Shown: positions 1 to 12,995, numbered from the stretch's first letter. The stretch is DNA of 64,000 nucleotides from Plectrocnemia conspersa (GCA_009617715.1 VTFK01000010.1:1550001-1614000); one strand, 5' to 3'. Notes: generated by a model not told the origin, from the sequence alone. A program made the numbers and translations.

Positions 1-1293
1 AAATCAAAGAAGGGTGGTTTAACTAATTACAAAAAGAATATTTGCTTGTGGTAGGTTTAATTATTCAAACACGCAACCATTTTCCAAGACTTCTAGATGA
101 TTTAGATTTTGTCACCTGCAAATCGATATTTGTTACTAAATGGAAGGACCAAGGGGCAAAATCAGTTTACGTCGCATCAAATATGCAAAACACGTCGCAA
201 AAAAAACAACCATGAACAGACGTAATAAAAAAGGGGAGAAAGAAAGTATATTATTCCCAGGCCATAGCCGACTATAACAAGTATATGGGAGGAGTTGGTC
301 ACTTTGACCAACTCCTTGCATCATTTAATGTATCATGGAAATGTCACCGTTGGTGGATGAAAATATTATTTTACTTACTAAATAGCTGTGTAGTAAATTC
401 TTATATTTTGTATTGTGAGACTATAAGGAAAAATAGCTTATGTGAAAAATCAATGTCACACTTCAAATTTAGAAACACATTAGCGGACAAATTAATCCGT
501 AATTATAAATCGTGACGTGACATTCAATTTTGAAATATGTATGCAAAAGTAATGCAAAAAAGTAAAGCATTAAAAAAGTAATGCAAAAGTCAAGTATTAC
601 CTTTAGATTGTATAGCATTTCAAAAGGTATACGCTGCTTTTAATATTCAGATATATTACACGCCTGGTTACACAATTATTTAATCTATTAAATATAAAAA
701 AGTTTTAGAATTCAAAGTAAACTTCTGACAATATTTTATAAATATGTAAATATAATAATAAAGTTACATTTCATTAAATTCATTTAACAACAATTATTTA
801 ATTGATAGCAAATTTTAAAGTTTAAATTCAGACTCATACCAAAACATAGATTTAAATATTTTTTTTAAAAATCTACTGAAAAATTTTAATGCAATATTTT
901 AGATAGTTTATGTGTAAATAAAAACAAACATATAACATAACAAAAGTTGTTAAAAAGTGATTATATTTATATAAATTTGATGTCACATTTTCAACAAATC
1001 CATTAGCCCTTTGCACGCGGCTGGTATTTTTTAATGTTATTTTACACTTTGCTAATATGTGGGGGAGCACATATTTATGCCATAAGCTATTTAAATATTA
1101 TTTTTTATTTTTCAACCTTAAATTATAAACAAAAAAAACATATTACAAGGCTCAAAGGTTCATGACAACTTTAGATGCCCAATGCATACTGGGGATTTTT
1201 TTTATGACATATAGTATAGGTGTCATCCGCGGTCAAAAGGTTAAGGAACTTCTCTATACTTCTTTATAAAAGTAAATATAAGTACGTAATTAC
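1..1293. other. timeout intron 10 (partial); no exon recognised
   Basis: AT-rich, with no continuation of the TIMELESS reading frame on the minus strand. It contains a strong short hairpin at 290-316 and runs of A/T. It is treated as an intron that extends past the window edge. Confidence 0.75.
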
Positions 1294-1374
1294 CTTGCTG
1301 CACGTATTAGTCCAATGGCATCTTCATAGCGCAAGTCCAGCAAAAGTTTCTGGATTTTCTTCATGCAATCAGCC
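1294..1374 (-). CDS. timeout: timeout coding exon 10, last exon found in window
   Basis: The acceptor is ttgtag|G. The exon encodes [14 protein letters not shown] then [12 protein letters not shown], collinear with human AEAMVRIQDCLLAG and APQALTLLRSAR. It ends GCA-AG|GTAATTAC in phase 2, so translation continues in an exon beyond position 1. Confidence 0.9.
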
Positions 1375-4300
1375 CTACAAACAGAAAGTTCGAGTATTTA
1401 AAGCGTAATTGTTGAGTATGACAATAAATCAAAAATTTCAAACTAACTTTTGCTCATCAATTCCATCTTCTAACGTAGCATCAAACGGTAATATATTTGT
1501 AGAGATTTCAGCGTCGCTTTGAAGAACTGCAGAAAGTTGAGGAGCGACTTCTTCCCACTGCTCTTCTTTATCGACTGTCACTTGGCCAGACTTTTTGGGC
1601 TTTGGAGCTTGTTTTTCTTAAATGTAATAGTATAATCAATATTAAATATTTATGGTAAGCAATATATTAAAATTAGGATTTTATTTATTTACTGGATTTC
1701 TTTGATTTTGATTTGACTTTCTTCTGAACAACCAAGCTGTTAGCTTTGCAAAAACTTTCCAACATCTTCAGAAATAAGTAAGTTGTTTCAAGTAAATCTT
1801 TTAGGTATGACCTGTGAAATTATTTACACATATAAAATATTATTAAAGAATAATAAAAATTCAAACATTAAAAATACTTTGGCATTTTGGTTTCATCGAA
1901 TGTTAACAGCAATTGTAAAATAAACTCTCTGTATTCAAGTACATAAAAAATGTTGCTTTTTATAACTTTTGACGATTCCTTAACATTATCTTCATCACTT
2001 TTGTCCATCGCTAACAAAGTATGAAATAATTCTTGATAAGCTTTGAGAGATAGATGTAATCGTTTAATCCAAACAATTGCTGTCTTTTTTTCTGTTATAA
2101 TCCTATCTACAAAATTCTCCATTTGTTGTTGAACGTAATGAAAAGTAGATACCGACATTGTTTCACTAAAAAAATAAACAATTAAATTATGTAATAAAAA
2201 ATTGAATTGATCAAAAATATATTACCTGACAAATTTAACTTGAAAGTTATGCTTTCTGTTGAACTCCATAAAGAACTTCATCGCCCACATATAGTAAGAC
2301 TCGTCGTTTTTCTGAGCCTTCGATCTGACCAAAGTGTCTCTCACAAAATGCATTATAGGATTATAAGAACCGTTCAAAAATTCAATGCAAAACTCTTTTA
2401 GAAACAATCTTTAAGAACGTAAATTAAAAAATATATCTAATCAAAATATTACAAATAAATACTTATAATAATTTACCTCACAGCAAAGGCCGATCTTCTT
2501 TCGCCATCAGAAAAATCATCCACCCGTTTATTCTTCGGTTTTTTGACTTTGGTTTTATTGATGTCAAAATCCAAATTAGTCAACGAAGATAGTGGTTTAT
2601 GACATATCAAATCGTTATCAGAAATTGATTTCATATTTTGTACAACATATGTTCCACCAAATCTTGAATGTCTATAAAACAAAAGAAATGTTATATAATC
2701 ATATTTTCAATTCAAAACATATGTTTTATACCTATTAGCAGAATAACACTTTGTTTTTTCCTTTCTCTTCGTTACTTCGTTATCTCGAATAATTTTCAAT
2801 TCATGTTCATCGCGTAATTTTTCTTCTGCACTCCTATGTAAGGATGCGTCAGCTAAACTCGAAGGATTCTGTTCTTTTAAAGCTAACGAAATTATTTCCA
2901 TAATATGCATATAATACTGTTTATCACTTTCCGATGACATGTACAGAATAATATCGAGTAATCCAGATTGATTCAAAGCCCATAAAACCTAATTATAAAT
3001 ATAATTGTAAATAAACAATTTAAATTATATAAATATGATATTGAATAAACAATACCTGATCATGAATGCTCGCTTCATTATCAGGTCTATTTTTTTCGTC
3101 TTCATCAGGAGGAACATGCAGAACATTTCTGACAAGAATCAATATTCTTTCAATAATAAGACCTAATTCTTCACCTCTTTCGAGTTGATCCTAAAAAAGT
3201 ATAAATACGTTTGATTAAGATTAGTACACCTAAATCGATAACTTAAGAAATAGAGAGGATTCAGCAATAACATTATTTTAAAACTACATGCATTGTACAC
3301 TTTTATAGCATACTAGAAAGAGAAGAGCTTATTGTTAGCAGTTGTTCACACATATATTAAAAAAAAAAACACAACGGCACTTTTACAAATGTTACAATTT
3401 AAACCAAACAATGAAATTACTGCCTCTTTGTTTATTTTTCGATTATATATTTACCAGCTTTAATATTCTACGCTATTTACAACTAAGAGAAAACTGAGAC
3501 AATTAGAGAAAATCGGATTACAAAATGACATCTTTAGCTATAAAAAATTACTAAGAAAAAAAACAAAAGTTATTATCAATCTTAGTGTATAGTTTAAAGT
3601 AATGTATGTAACACAATTATAAGACTTTTTTATAAAATAATAATAATTGTCCAGCGAGTCCATTTGGACTCTTATTCTATTGAAGTTCAGTAAAAATAAA
3701 CATTTTATTTAATTTTCGCTTATTAGGAAATATCAAGTCATGGGAATAATAAAACAAAACTAAAAAATAATTTATTAAGTTGGCGGTCCATGTAGACTTT
3801 GTGACGTAGATGTATTAAAGAAGAAGATTGAAGATAATAATTTTAAGTTATTAAAATTGATTACCTTGAATTAGGTTTTTCTGAATTTTACTTATCTAAT
3901 GAATGAATATCAAGTTGTTAAATTAAATTGAGCTAAGTTGTAACTTATATCATATTATATAAAATAATCATTCATGAGCTAATTGACTTAGTTCATCGGA
4001 GTATTAGTATATTTATTGTACAAAAAATATAAATCTTATAATTTTTGTCTTTCTAAGTAATCTAAGTAATTTCTGTCTTTCTATTTTTCTTTAAATTGGC
4101 AACGTCTTATTCCTTATTAAGGTATTTATTTAAATAAATAAACCTTTTGGTATCTGAGTACATAAAACAAAATAAAATATTTATACGAAAAACAAAACAA
4201 AAGGATATATGCTCTCCATTTTTATATATATACATATATGATATTACCATTTCAAGAATTTTGGTGAGTCGTTTACCGAGAACGACCCAAATATCAGATA

Positions 4301-4745
4301 CGACGAATGCATTTGCTTTGTAGCTTTGTAAATGAGATGTAATTTGCAAGTAACAACGACGACCGCCTTTCTCGGTTGGTATCTCTTCACGGTAGAGCAG
4401 TAGCGGTGGATTAGTCAAGTTCACCACCAATCTAGAAAAAAATTTGGTAATTATTATTTGCCTTTAAAATATGATACAATAACAATCTTACCTCAAGGTT
4501 ACATCAAACAATTCAATTTGCTCCCAGTGGCTTATCAAAATCGGAACTAAATCAGTCTCCAAAACCTTTGTCTGTCCCAAATGTCTTCTAATCTCGTGAT
4601 CCTCATCATCGCGACGCAGATATCTAATCAAATCCTTGATAGTATCTAAGGTATAATCGTCTAATAGGTAGTTTCCAGTTGTTTTGTCTAACGACCCTAA
4701 GGCGTTGCAAGTCGCAGCTAATTCAGCGGTGAGTAGCGTAGACAT
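1294..4745 (-). CDS. timeout: timeout (TIMELESS-family replication fork protection protein), 5' half, ten exons, 3' part outside window
   Basis: Nuclear TIMELESS-family protein. The animal orthologue partners TIPIN at replication forks and acts in checkpoint signalling, sister-chromatid cohesion and, in insects, light input to the clock. Exons (minus strand): 4492-4745, 4248-4431, 3056-3190, 2732-2988, 2477-2671, 2226-2408, 1878-2165, 1693-1811, 1448-1616, 1294-1374. All introns are GT-AG and phases join throughout, giving about 621 residues, roughly half of the human length. Blocks collinear with human TIMELESS include [44 protein letters not shown] and [11 protein letters not shown]. Similarity is clearly to TIMELESS/timeout rather than the circadian paralogue timeless, which diverges at these blocks. 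The start is the ATG at 4745; the upstream in-frame GTG is not needed. No exon for the next block was found in 1-1293, so the C-terminal half lies to the left. Confidence 0.93.
1448..1616 (-). CDS. timeout: timeout coding exon 9
   Basis: After acattTAAG, two bases complete Lys. The exon holds a basic [10 protein letters not shown] segment, then [15 protein letters not shown] and [17 protein letters not shown], comparable to human VEAVWPALAEQL and SVVPFDAASEVPVEEQR. It ends CAA-AA|GTTAGT in phase 2. Confidence 0.87.
1693..1811 (-). CDS. timeout: timeout coding exon 8
   Basis: tttcacag|G completes a Lys codon. [20 protein letters not shown] follows, matching human LRDLVETTHLFLKMLERF, then a Lys/Ser-rich stretch comparable to the human KQKKRRKKKKK. 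It ends TCC-A|GTAAAT in phase 1. Confidence 0.9.
1878..2165 (-). CDS. timeout: timeout coding exon 7
   Basis: The acceptor tttttttag|T makes Ser, giving [16 protein letters not shown] (human SETLSVRTFHFIEQNL). [33 protein letters not shown] and FDETKMP follow. The donor is CCA-AA|GTATTT; reading past it hits a stop, which supports the splice. Phase 2. Confidence 0.93.
2226..2408 (-). CDS. timeout: timeout coding exon 6
   Basis: Encodes [19 protein letters not shown] and then [20 protein letters not shown], collinear with human LFLRDFCSEFLENCYNRLM and the HDETYYMWALAFFMAF block. It is bounded by cttaaag|A and GTC-AG|GTAATAT, phase 2 at both ends. Confidence 0.93.
2477..2671 (-). CDS. timeout: timeout coding exon 5
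   Basis: The first base completes Arg. [16 protein letters not shown] follows, nearly the human HSRFGGSYIVQGLKSI, then DLICHKPL and a Lys-rich basic linker resembling a nuclear localisation signal (KKPKNKR). It ends GTG-AG|GTAAAT in phase 2. Confidence 0.93.
2732..2988 (-). CDS. timeout: timeout coding exon 4
   Basis: The acceptor is aattag|GTT. The exon encodes [17 protein letters not shown], matching human LLWAIHLSGLDDLLLFL, then [14 protein letters not shown] and a charged, probably coiled stretch to SANR. It ends AAT-AG|GTATAA in phase 2. Confidence 0.93.
3056..3190 (-). CDS. timeout: timeout coding exon 3
   Basis: A 45-codon exon in phase 0 at both ends (acttttttag|GAT to CAG|GTATTG). 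It encodes the highly conserved [16 protein letters not shown] helix followed by an acidic linker and ASIHDQ, matching human [16 protein letters not shown] and SAHDQ. It has no ATG start of its own and was found by reading splice sites on the minus strand. Confidence 0.93.
3191..4247. other. timeout intron 2
   Basis: AT-rich intron sequence of 1,057 bp with no coding signal, repeat or RNA gene recognised. Confidence 0.8.
4248..4431 (-). CDS. timeout: timeout coding exon 2
   Basis: The acceptor is tttttctag|A, and the A completes the Arg codon. The exon encodes [12 protein letters not shown], matching human LMVNLTQPALL, then a [10 protein letters not shown] helix. It ends in phase 0 at GAAATG|GTAATATC. 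The following intron, 1,057 bp, is the longest between the exons found. Confidence 0.92.
4492..4745 (-). CDS. timeout: timeout coding exon 1
   Basis: First coding exon, residues 1-85. It begins ATG-TCT-ACG ([13 protein letters not shown]) and carries the family's opening pattern: a leader rich in Leu and Ala, then [17 protein letters not shown] and a short 'DLVPIL' helix. It ends AG|GTAAGATT, a strong donor, and leaves two bases of an Arg codon (phase 2). Confidence 0.93.
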
Positions 4746-4965
4746 TATTAACACACAAACATAACCTCTAAAACCAGTTGTTGAAAAAACTTTTTATAGC
4801 AATATATTTTCTCATTATAAATACGAAGATTACGCTAATTTAATGTGATAAAGAATGCATACAAACCGATAGTACTTATTATTAAGAACAAAGTGGTAGT
4901 TTGAAAGTTTGCGAAATACCGCTAGAAGTGACACTGACAGGACTTAAAACGCGCGCGAAACTCAT
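4746..4965 (-). promoter_or_regulatory. Putative timeout core promoter and 5' UTR with E2F-like site
   Basis: Read on the minus strand, TTTCGCGCGC (4951-4960) matches the E2F consensus TTTSGCGC. About 15 bases further along is TCAGT (4933-4937), the arthropod initiator consensus. That would give a 5' UTR of about 190 nt. E2F control would suit a replication-fork gene. The motifs are seen directly; the promoter role is inferred, and a non-coding first exon elsewhere cannot be excluded. Confidence 0.5.
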
Positions 4966-5055
4966 GAACGTTTGCCATAACACGGCGATTAGTGACCATG
5001 TCGATTAAAAATATTTATTAAATAAAAACTTGAACTAAAATTATTTTTGTATAAT

Positions 5056-6267
<1,212 letters not shown>

Positions 6268-6673
6268 ACTACGCCCAGGGCCGGCCCGAGGGGCAGGCAG
6301 TACAGGCGGTCGCCTGGGGCGCTAGGACTTGTAGGGCGCCGTGATACCAAATGAAGGTGCAATATTCAATTAAAATTATCAAAAGCAATATTGTTAAAGA
6401 ATATAATCTGATCTTAGTTTTTTTGGTACACTCTACTACATTCTTTAGATTATTTTACGCGTAAAAAATTGCGATGAAAAAACCCCACAAATTCTTTAAT
6501 ACCCACAATCGAAAAAAATAATATGGTGTCAAATATAATATTAGTTTACTTTAATTTGAATTATATTATTGAGCTCATGTAACGAGTTAATTAAGTATTA
6601 GTAGGGGGGGGGGGGCGCAAATTTAATTTTTGCCTGGGGCGCCAAATAACCTAGGGCCGGCCCTGACTACGCC
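6268..6673. mobile_element. hAT-type MITE (390 bp) with 8-bp target duplication
   Basis: The element spans 6276-6665, begins CAGGGCCGGCCC and ends GGGCCGGCCCTG, a 12-bp perfect terminal inverted repeat. 'Cctggggcgc' subterminal sequences repeat in inverted orientation at both ends. ACTACGCC flanks it on both sides (6268-6275 and 6666-6673). An 8-bp duplication and CAGGG termini are typical of the hAT superfamily. The interior is AT-rich with a 12-bp poly-G run (6604-6615) and no transposase, so it is non-autonomous. The intact duplication suggests a fairly recent insertion. Confidence 0.92.
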
Positions 6674-6934
6674 CTACACCGATCAAAACCCCCAAAAGGT
6701 TACAAACCCGCAGAGCGCTTATCGACGCCCCAAAGAACTAGGGCCTGAGTTCCTGCACCACAGCGCCTACGCATTTCATAGGATCAACGTCAATAGAGCT
6801 TCCCAATGACCGCAATTCCTACACCCCCTCCCCTAGTGACCAACGTATTTTCCAAAAATGTACCATGTAATATATTTGTTAAGATTTCATTGCTTTAATA
6901 TCGTCTCTATAGGGATCACACAATAGACTCCTAA

Positions 6935-7165
6935 AAAATTGCTGAATGGGTAGCAATTAGACACAGATTAAGTTGCTGCAGTTGTATTTTTTTTTTGTTA
7001 TAAGTAATAGTTACATAGTTGTTAAATGTTACAAATGAGATCGGCGGATGAGGCATTGCCAGTCGCTGTATTTCCGTGGTGATCAAGCAAAAAATACATT
7101 GCTCTTGCCGCCGCGTCAGTGTTGCCAGAGTGGATAAAACGCCTCCTACGGTACCACGTTAACGT
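6935..7165 (+). repeat. Unclassified dispersed repeat, copy 1
   Basis: Contains gcaattagacacagatt, gctgcagt, TGTTACAAATG and, near the end, cagtgttgccagag. The same ordered landmarks occur at 39895-40100 in inverse orientation. The second half is shared with 19125-19290. The TGTTAC start and GC-rich body resemble a fragment of an LTR, but no primer-binding site or paired LTR was seen, so the class is open. Confidence 0.6.
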
Positions 7166-9540
7166 ATTTTTTTTTATAGAAGTGATGATTTTCTAAATAT
7201 TATGTCTTCAGCTGATTTTAGTCATTTGTAATGCTACTCAGAATTTAAAATACATTCGTTAATTTAGGTTTATGTGATGTATATTAGATGTAATTATTTT
7301 ATTTTACTATGAAGCATTGCAATTTGTTCACTCACCTTTGTTTGAGATAAGGTTTTCTTGAATGTAAGATTGAAACTAAAACTTGAGTGTACTTATGATA
7401 CTGATATTTGTTAGAATTTTAATAAGTTCATTATTAATTTGTAAAGCTCAGTTATAAAAAAAATGTCACTTGGTTACCACGATTGTTTTATTGTATAAAT
7501 TATTTCTTATATTTTTGAAATCAGTCAGAATTATTCACCCGTTACATACTGCTTTACAGCCGTTAAAATGTCAATATTAAAATTCCCTCTCCTCCTCTGT
7601 TTATGCAGTCACATAATTACCTAGCTTTGAGAAGGGAAAACACGTCAAAGGAAAATTCGCTCCGTATTATGCAAACACCCAAATAATCCCCCCCACCAAC
7701 AAAATGTAAATATTGAATCAAGCTGATTATCGCCTTAATTATGAACACATAAGCACCGATGACGTTGTACACAATTTTTCATATATCCAGATTTATATAG
7801 CACAAACAAAATTCATGTTAATTTAATGTCAGCTTAAAACGTTCTCTCCACTGAATTCACGACTCATAAAATTCCCGATTAAAACGCCAAGTGTAAAATA
7901 AATTCATACCATCCTCTTCCCCACTCCAACTACCCACAAGGTGGAACACTTGACTGAGTAAATATAAAGTAAATAAATACATACAGCATTTCCGTGGTTT
8001 GTGCACAACATAAAAGGGGCAAGAAATGCAATAAAACTTTATGGAGCATTGTGGGAAAAGTTTTATGGGAAAATATTTTGCCTTACATCTATCATGGTAC
8101 GCCACCATTTTCTTGGCTTATCTCGGGTCATCTGATGCTTTTGTTAGGGTGGCCGGCATTAGTCGGGTTTCATAAACAATTTCGCAAGGTAAAATGCTAA
8201 TGTTTATATTTATTTGACCCGTATACGTTTCTGCGTGGAAAGCGATATTTTTCTCTGATGGTATATAATACAAAATCGTATTTCCGAGAACCTTCTTTAT
8301 ATGCGCACATTTCACAATCGTACGCAATAAATAGAATAAAGTATTTTGCGTGGAACGATCGGTCGATCAAATTTGAAGTCTTTATTTAGGGCATGGTCTA
8401 TAATTTTACTTTGTTTGCGTTGGTACGTGAAATATACAGGAAAACAAAAAGTAATATTTAATATCTTTATCTTGAACCTTTTTTATATAACTCGCTTACG
8501 TTCACGATGGCGATGGTAATGGGGGATGCAGAAATGTTCAATATTGCTCAATTAAACGTAATAAGACTTCTCTATGAATTGAGAATGATGAGAAAATGTT
8601 TTTTTGTTCACAAAAACAGCAAGAAAAATAATTATTATTTTAATTATAAATCTGGTCATTGGCCTTTATTTTACGTTTTTCGATATCTGAATATTTTTAA
8701 AGTTATGTTTATAGTTTTGAATTTCATTCCAATGGGAAACCATTACACTTAATTGTTAATTCTTTAGCAAAATAACGTTAGAGTTGCCATTTATATTACG
8801 TAAAAAATGTATTTTACGAATTTTAGATCGATATTTTCCGGGTAATCGCGAAAAATATTAGCATGGAATCCTGGGAAATTATTATTTAATTCCCTTAAGA
8901 TTTGAGATTTAGGTGAAATTTAGCATTTTATTAAAAAATATAACAAACCAATGGACATTAGATAATATTGCTGTTCTAGGAAATATTTTATAAATTCTCT
9001 ATCTCGAGTGAAAATTGCTATTGAAGTACAAAGTCGGAGTTGATGATGTCTGCTAAAGTAATAATTAACTTTTTAAATAATAATAATTAAAATATAAATA
9101 TTTAAGGGACTCAAAATATATTTTAAATAATTTAATAATATAAGTCTAATACCATATGTTTTTTTAATTATATTTTGATTATTTCTGTGAGCAAAGAACT
9201 GATGTTACGATTTTTACAATCGAATAAAAAAAATCTTTAGTTAGTGATCCATTCATTAGTAACTATTATGTGTTACGATTAGTAAGATGAACTGAATACA
9301 AAATTTAATTTAGGGGAAAATTTCAAGTTCTCTGAAATGGCTCAAGCACATTGAATATACATCGCTTACATAAGGATTGATTCCAGGGAAAGTGAATATA
9401 TAATTTTAATGGAATTATTATTTATCACAAAAAATAGATGAAGACATTTAGGCAAAAAGTATACATATACATCGTTGTATGTAAATATACTTATGCAAGG
9501 ATTTTTTTCCACACGAATAAATATAGTGATAAAAATACTA
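7166..9540. other. Gene-free stretch with GC-richer island
   Basis: Mostly AT-rich. A GC-richer, low-repeat island lies at about 7990-8340. Its short overlapping ORFs on both strands look like chance readings, and no protein family was recognised. Confidence 0.5.
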
Positions 9541-9542
9541 AA

Positions 9543-9880
9543 ATGGAAAGCAAACCCATTTTAAACGTCGACCAGATAAAGGAATACATATTGTATAATA
9601 GCTCGCTAAAAGCTTTGACGTTAAATTGCATAATGCACTTAAGTTACGTCGTATTTGCAGAACGGAGCTCAAAACAAATATAAAGAGTAATAGTATATTA
9701 TTTGCTGCATCACAAAAGAAAACAGCCGCCAAAGTAGAAGTCACTTTACCTGAGACCCTACGGTCATATATTGTCGACAAAGAAACACTGAGCTCAAAGG
9801 AAACACCAGTCCACAATGTGCAGAAATTACTTCACCGCAAGAATACGAATTCCAATCGCCTTCCAGAGGCAGATGCATAA
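9543..9880 (+). pseudogene. Unidentified frameshifted ORF
   Basis: One frame starts at ATG 9543 (MESKPILNVDQIKEYIL) and runs to 9683. A second frame is open from 9602 to a stop at 9880, with a hydrophilic Lys/Thr/Glu-rich sequence (KKTAAKVEVTLPETL). The two overlap and a single frameshift would join them into about 110 residues. Composition is more protein-like than the surrounding AT-rich DNA, but no family was recognised and there is no clear poly(A) signal. It could be a broken gene copy, a transposon remnant or chance. Confidence 0.25.
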
Positions 9881-12800
9881 TTCGGACGCATATTTTTTTG
9901 TTCCTAGTTTTAATTGTATGTCTCATTAGATCCGATTGGCTAAAGCAAGAACGAATAACAAAAACATCCCTTTCTTTTGAATTTAGAATCCTTATATTCA
10001 TTAACCTGGACCATCGAACTAGAACGAGATACAATCTAGTAGATTTCACTTGCCCAATATCGCTGTCATCCCTTATTAATAACTATAGTATGACGTGGAC
10101 TAAATATAAATAAATTGTATGGAAAAAATATGTATTTTGAATGAGTGCAGAAAAATATAATAAAACTACATAAATAATAACGATAAAAATACATGATAAA
10201 CAAATCGTGCTTTAGTGAACACTTAAGAGCTGCTAAACATTTTCAAAACTACATTTCACCCTAAACTACACGGCAAAGTTGTTTGTTAAGTCAAAAATAA
10301 AGTTTCGAAGCTCATAATAATTCTATTTGCAAAATATTTACAACCATTTTGCCCGGGCAAGTTACGAGTGGTCTTGCGGAGATAATGCATTCCGTGTATT
10401 AAGAAACCGGCGCGCAAAGTTTTCGCATTATTCTTGCTCATATGCACCATACGCGAAATTTTGAACAGCACTCGCTTCTCCATGCAAGAGTATATCATCA
10501 TTATCTAGCGAGAAGGATCATATTTAAACCATCCGATAAGAGAGAAACTCGGGCTCGGCGTAAGTGCCCGAGTTTACTCACAATTAACGTTAAAATTGTT
10601 TTTAACCTAGTTGAATAAATTAAATCACAATTCGGTTTAGTTCGGCTATGTTTATATACGAAAAGCGTTATTTACCGAGTGCGCTTCCAGGTAGTTTAAT
10701 TATCTCGAGCAAGAAATGGGTCAGATCGTGTTCTGTTCAATTAGGCACCCTTGTAACTTTTTTCTTTACCTCTCCCTTGATTCGATATATTGAAATCGTC
10801 TCAGAGGGAAACAATACCTCTGAGGGTTTTATTAAGATTCTATGCAAATTACACTCGCCCCTTCCTTTTCTCTTCTCAATCTTCATGAGACTTATACATA
10901 TTTTATGTCACAATCCTTGTGCGTATGCGAACGATTCTTTGTTTCCCTAAAAAAACTTTAGGCCTATATTTTCCATTACTTTACGATCTTGCCCTTTGCT
11001 TTGTTTTCAGACAGGCAACCCTTTCAAAATACGACGAGCACCTGCGCATCTATTATTTACAGGTACAATCTCGCTGAACGACTGCTATTTCGGCTATTCG
11101 AAGTATCAGATTCTCTTCGATGAACGCTGCCGAGGTGAAGAAGTTGCAAAGCGGCTCCAAATTTATGAGGTTTTCTCAAACGATGACTTATATTATCATA
11201 TTTTATGTCTATTGTTTTTCTTTTGCTACAGAAATTTATGTGTGTATACTTAAATATGTGATGTGTGTATTCAAGATGTAAATAGACCCAAGTATATAGA
11301 CTTTTATTTTTATTATTAAAAATAATAATATACAATTGGAAACTTTTTCAAGTTGTACCTCAATTAGACATTCTATTTGCAATGGTTTTTAACTCTCAAA
11401 AAATTACAATTATCATTTTCAGTTCTCGATTTTCTCGATAATTCTTGATAAATTTTGATAAATAAAAAATATATGTAACATATAGTATGTGGTTATAATA
11501 ATAAAGTATATTCTTGTAGATATATTTATATTATTTATAAATAGAGAACTTGATGATCGTTAAAGAGTAATATTCACAGCTTGTTTTCTTAAGCGAACTT
11601 AAGCTATTCCTTAGATTACCAAAGCAAATATGTAGCTGAATAGTTGGGAAAATTGATTTTAAACGATTTTTAGCCACCTATAATTTTAACTTCTATTAAA
11701 AGCTTTCAAGAAAGCATGCACATTTTAATACATCTGGCACGGACCCACTCTTTTAACGCAGCAGTTTGAAAACATCTCAAATATTTAGGTGTTTTTTTAT
11801 ACCACATTTTTATTAAGATTTTTACTTTTTTAAGATTTTAAAATATTTGTAAAAATTAAAATGAAAAATCTTATCAAAACTTATACTAAGTTTTGAGGCT
11901 ATGCCACTGCATTGTAAAATATTTAATGATACATCTGACTATATGAATATTTATAAATTGTATTATTTATTTATTATTTACAAACATTATGTTAGTAGAG
12001 ATAGTGCCCTGCAGAGTGCCGGCTGCGTCATGTCTCGTTAAATTAGAAGCAACTCGGGCAAGGTTTATCTGGAGTGTTTGGTCCGTCCGTCTCGATAAGT
12101 GGTTCCCAACTGTTGCGAGTGCAGAACAAGGTGCATTTTTCACCGCAGGTCGTTTTTCATCCGACGCCATTAGTTACCGGCGCCAGTGGCGTCGTCGGCT
12201 GCCTCTGCCATCTGTTACCTTTCAGAAACATTAAAAAGTCCTGCGAAAAAGTTGACATTATTAAAAACTTCCATCCGCATCACAGAACATCTGTCAAGGG
12301 GAATAAGAAACTATATGTCATTTGTCTGGGACGTACGCTTTGTGCCGGTACATTAAGCCACGCGGCCTGACGTAGTAATGGCGGCACAGAGGCCATATTG
12401 TATTACACTCTCACTTGGAAACTCTTGAAACATTACTTAGCGTCTTATATTTTCGTTAAGAATATTATTTCATCCGAGATGATGTACGACGTCGTTATAG
12501 ATGGTAAATTGTACGAATGAGCGCAGGCCATCGGCGCTTTGTGTGCAACGGTCAGAGCTTTCACTGTCGAAAAGTCGGCCAGTGTGTAAGTTAATATACG
12601 GAAAAAATACATTTAAATCGAATTTTCAGCTTAGATAACGTTTCAGCAGCATATATTACACACGACAATTTACTTATCAGTGAGAAAATAATACAATATA
12701 TGTGTTATAAGGAGTTGGATGTTAAAACATTACACATATTACTGGCGTATGATGCTTGTAAATTTCAACAATGACAAGTAAACGTATATATTAGTAAAAT

Positions 12801-12990
12801 ACAGGTAAATTATTTTGTAACTATGATGATAAAAGTGAGTGTTTCTGCTCATGCATCAGTTTTATATGTACAAAAACATTCATAGGTACATGTTTAATGT
12901 ATGGAGTCCATTCAAACAATACTTGTACTGCAACATCAAAACTTATGATACATCATGGTCACCATAGAGACTTTGAATATGTATGATAAA
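9881..12990. other. Gene-free stretch with several GC-richer islands
   Basis: GC-richer islands lie at about 10290-10580 (with a perfect 10-bp hairpin at 10545-10575), 10640-11200, 11990-12400 and 12480-12600. Overlapping short ORFs in several frames inside them argue for non-coding sequence. The rest is AT-rich with nothing recognised. Confidence 0.5.
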
Positions 12991-12995
12991 CCTGG

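Noticed and set aside
4743..4754. Upstream in-frame GTG as timeout start
   Set aside because: Nuclear genes rarely start at GTG, and the ATG three codons later begins the family-like N-terminus.
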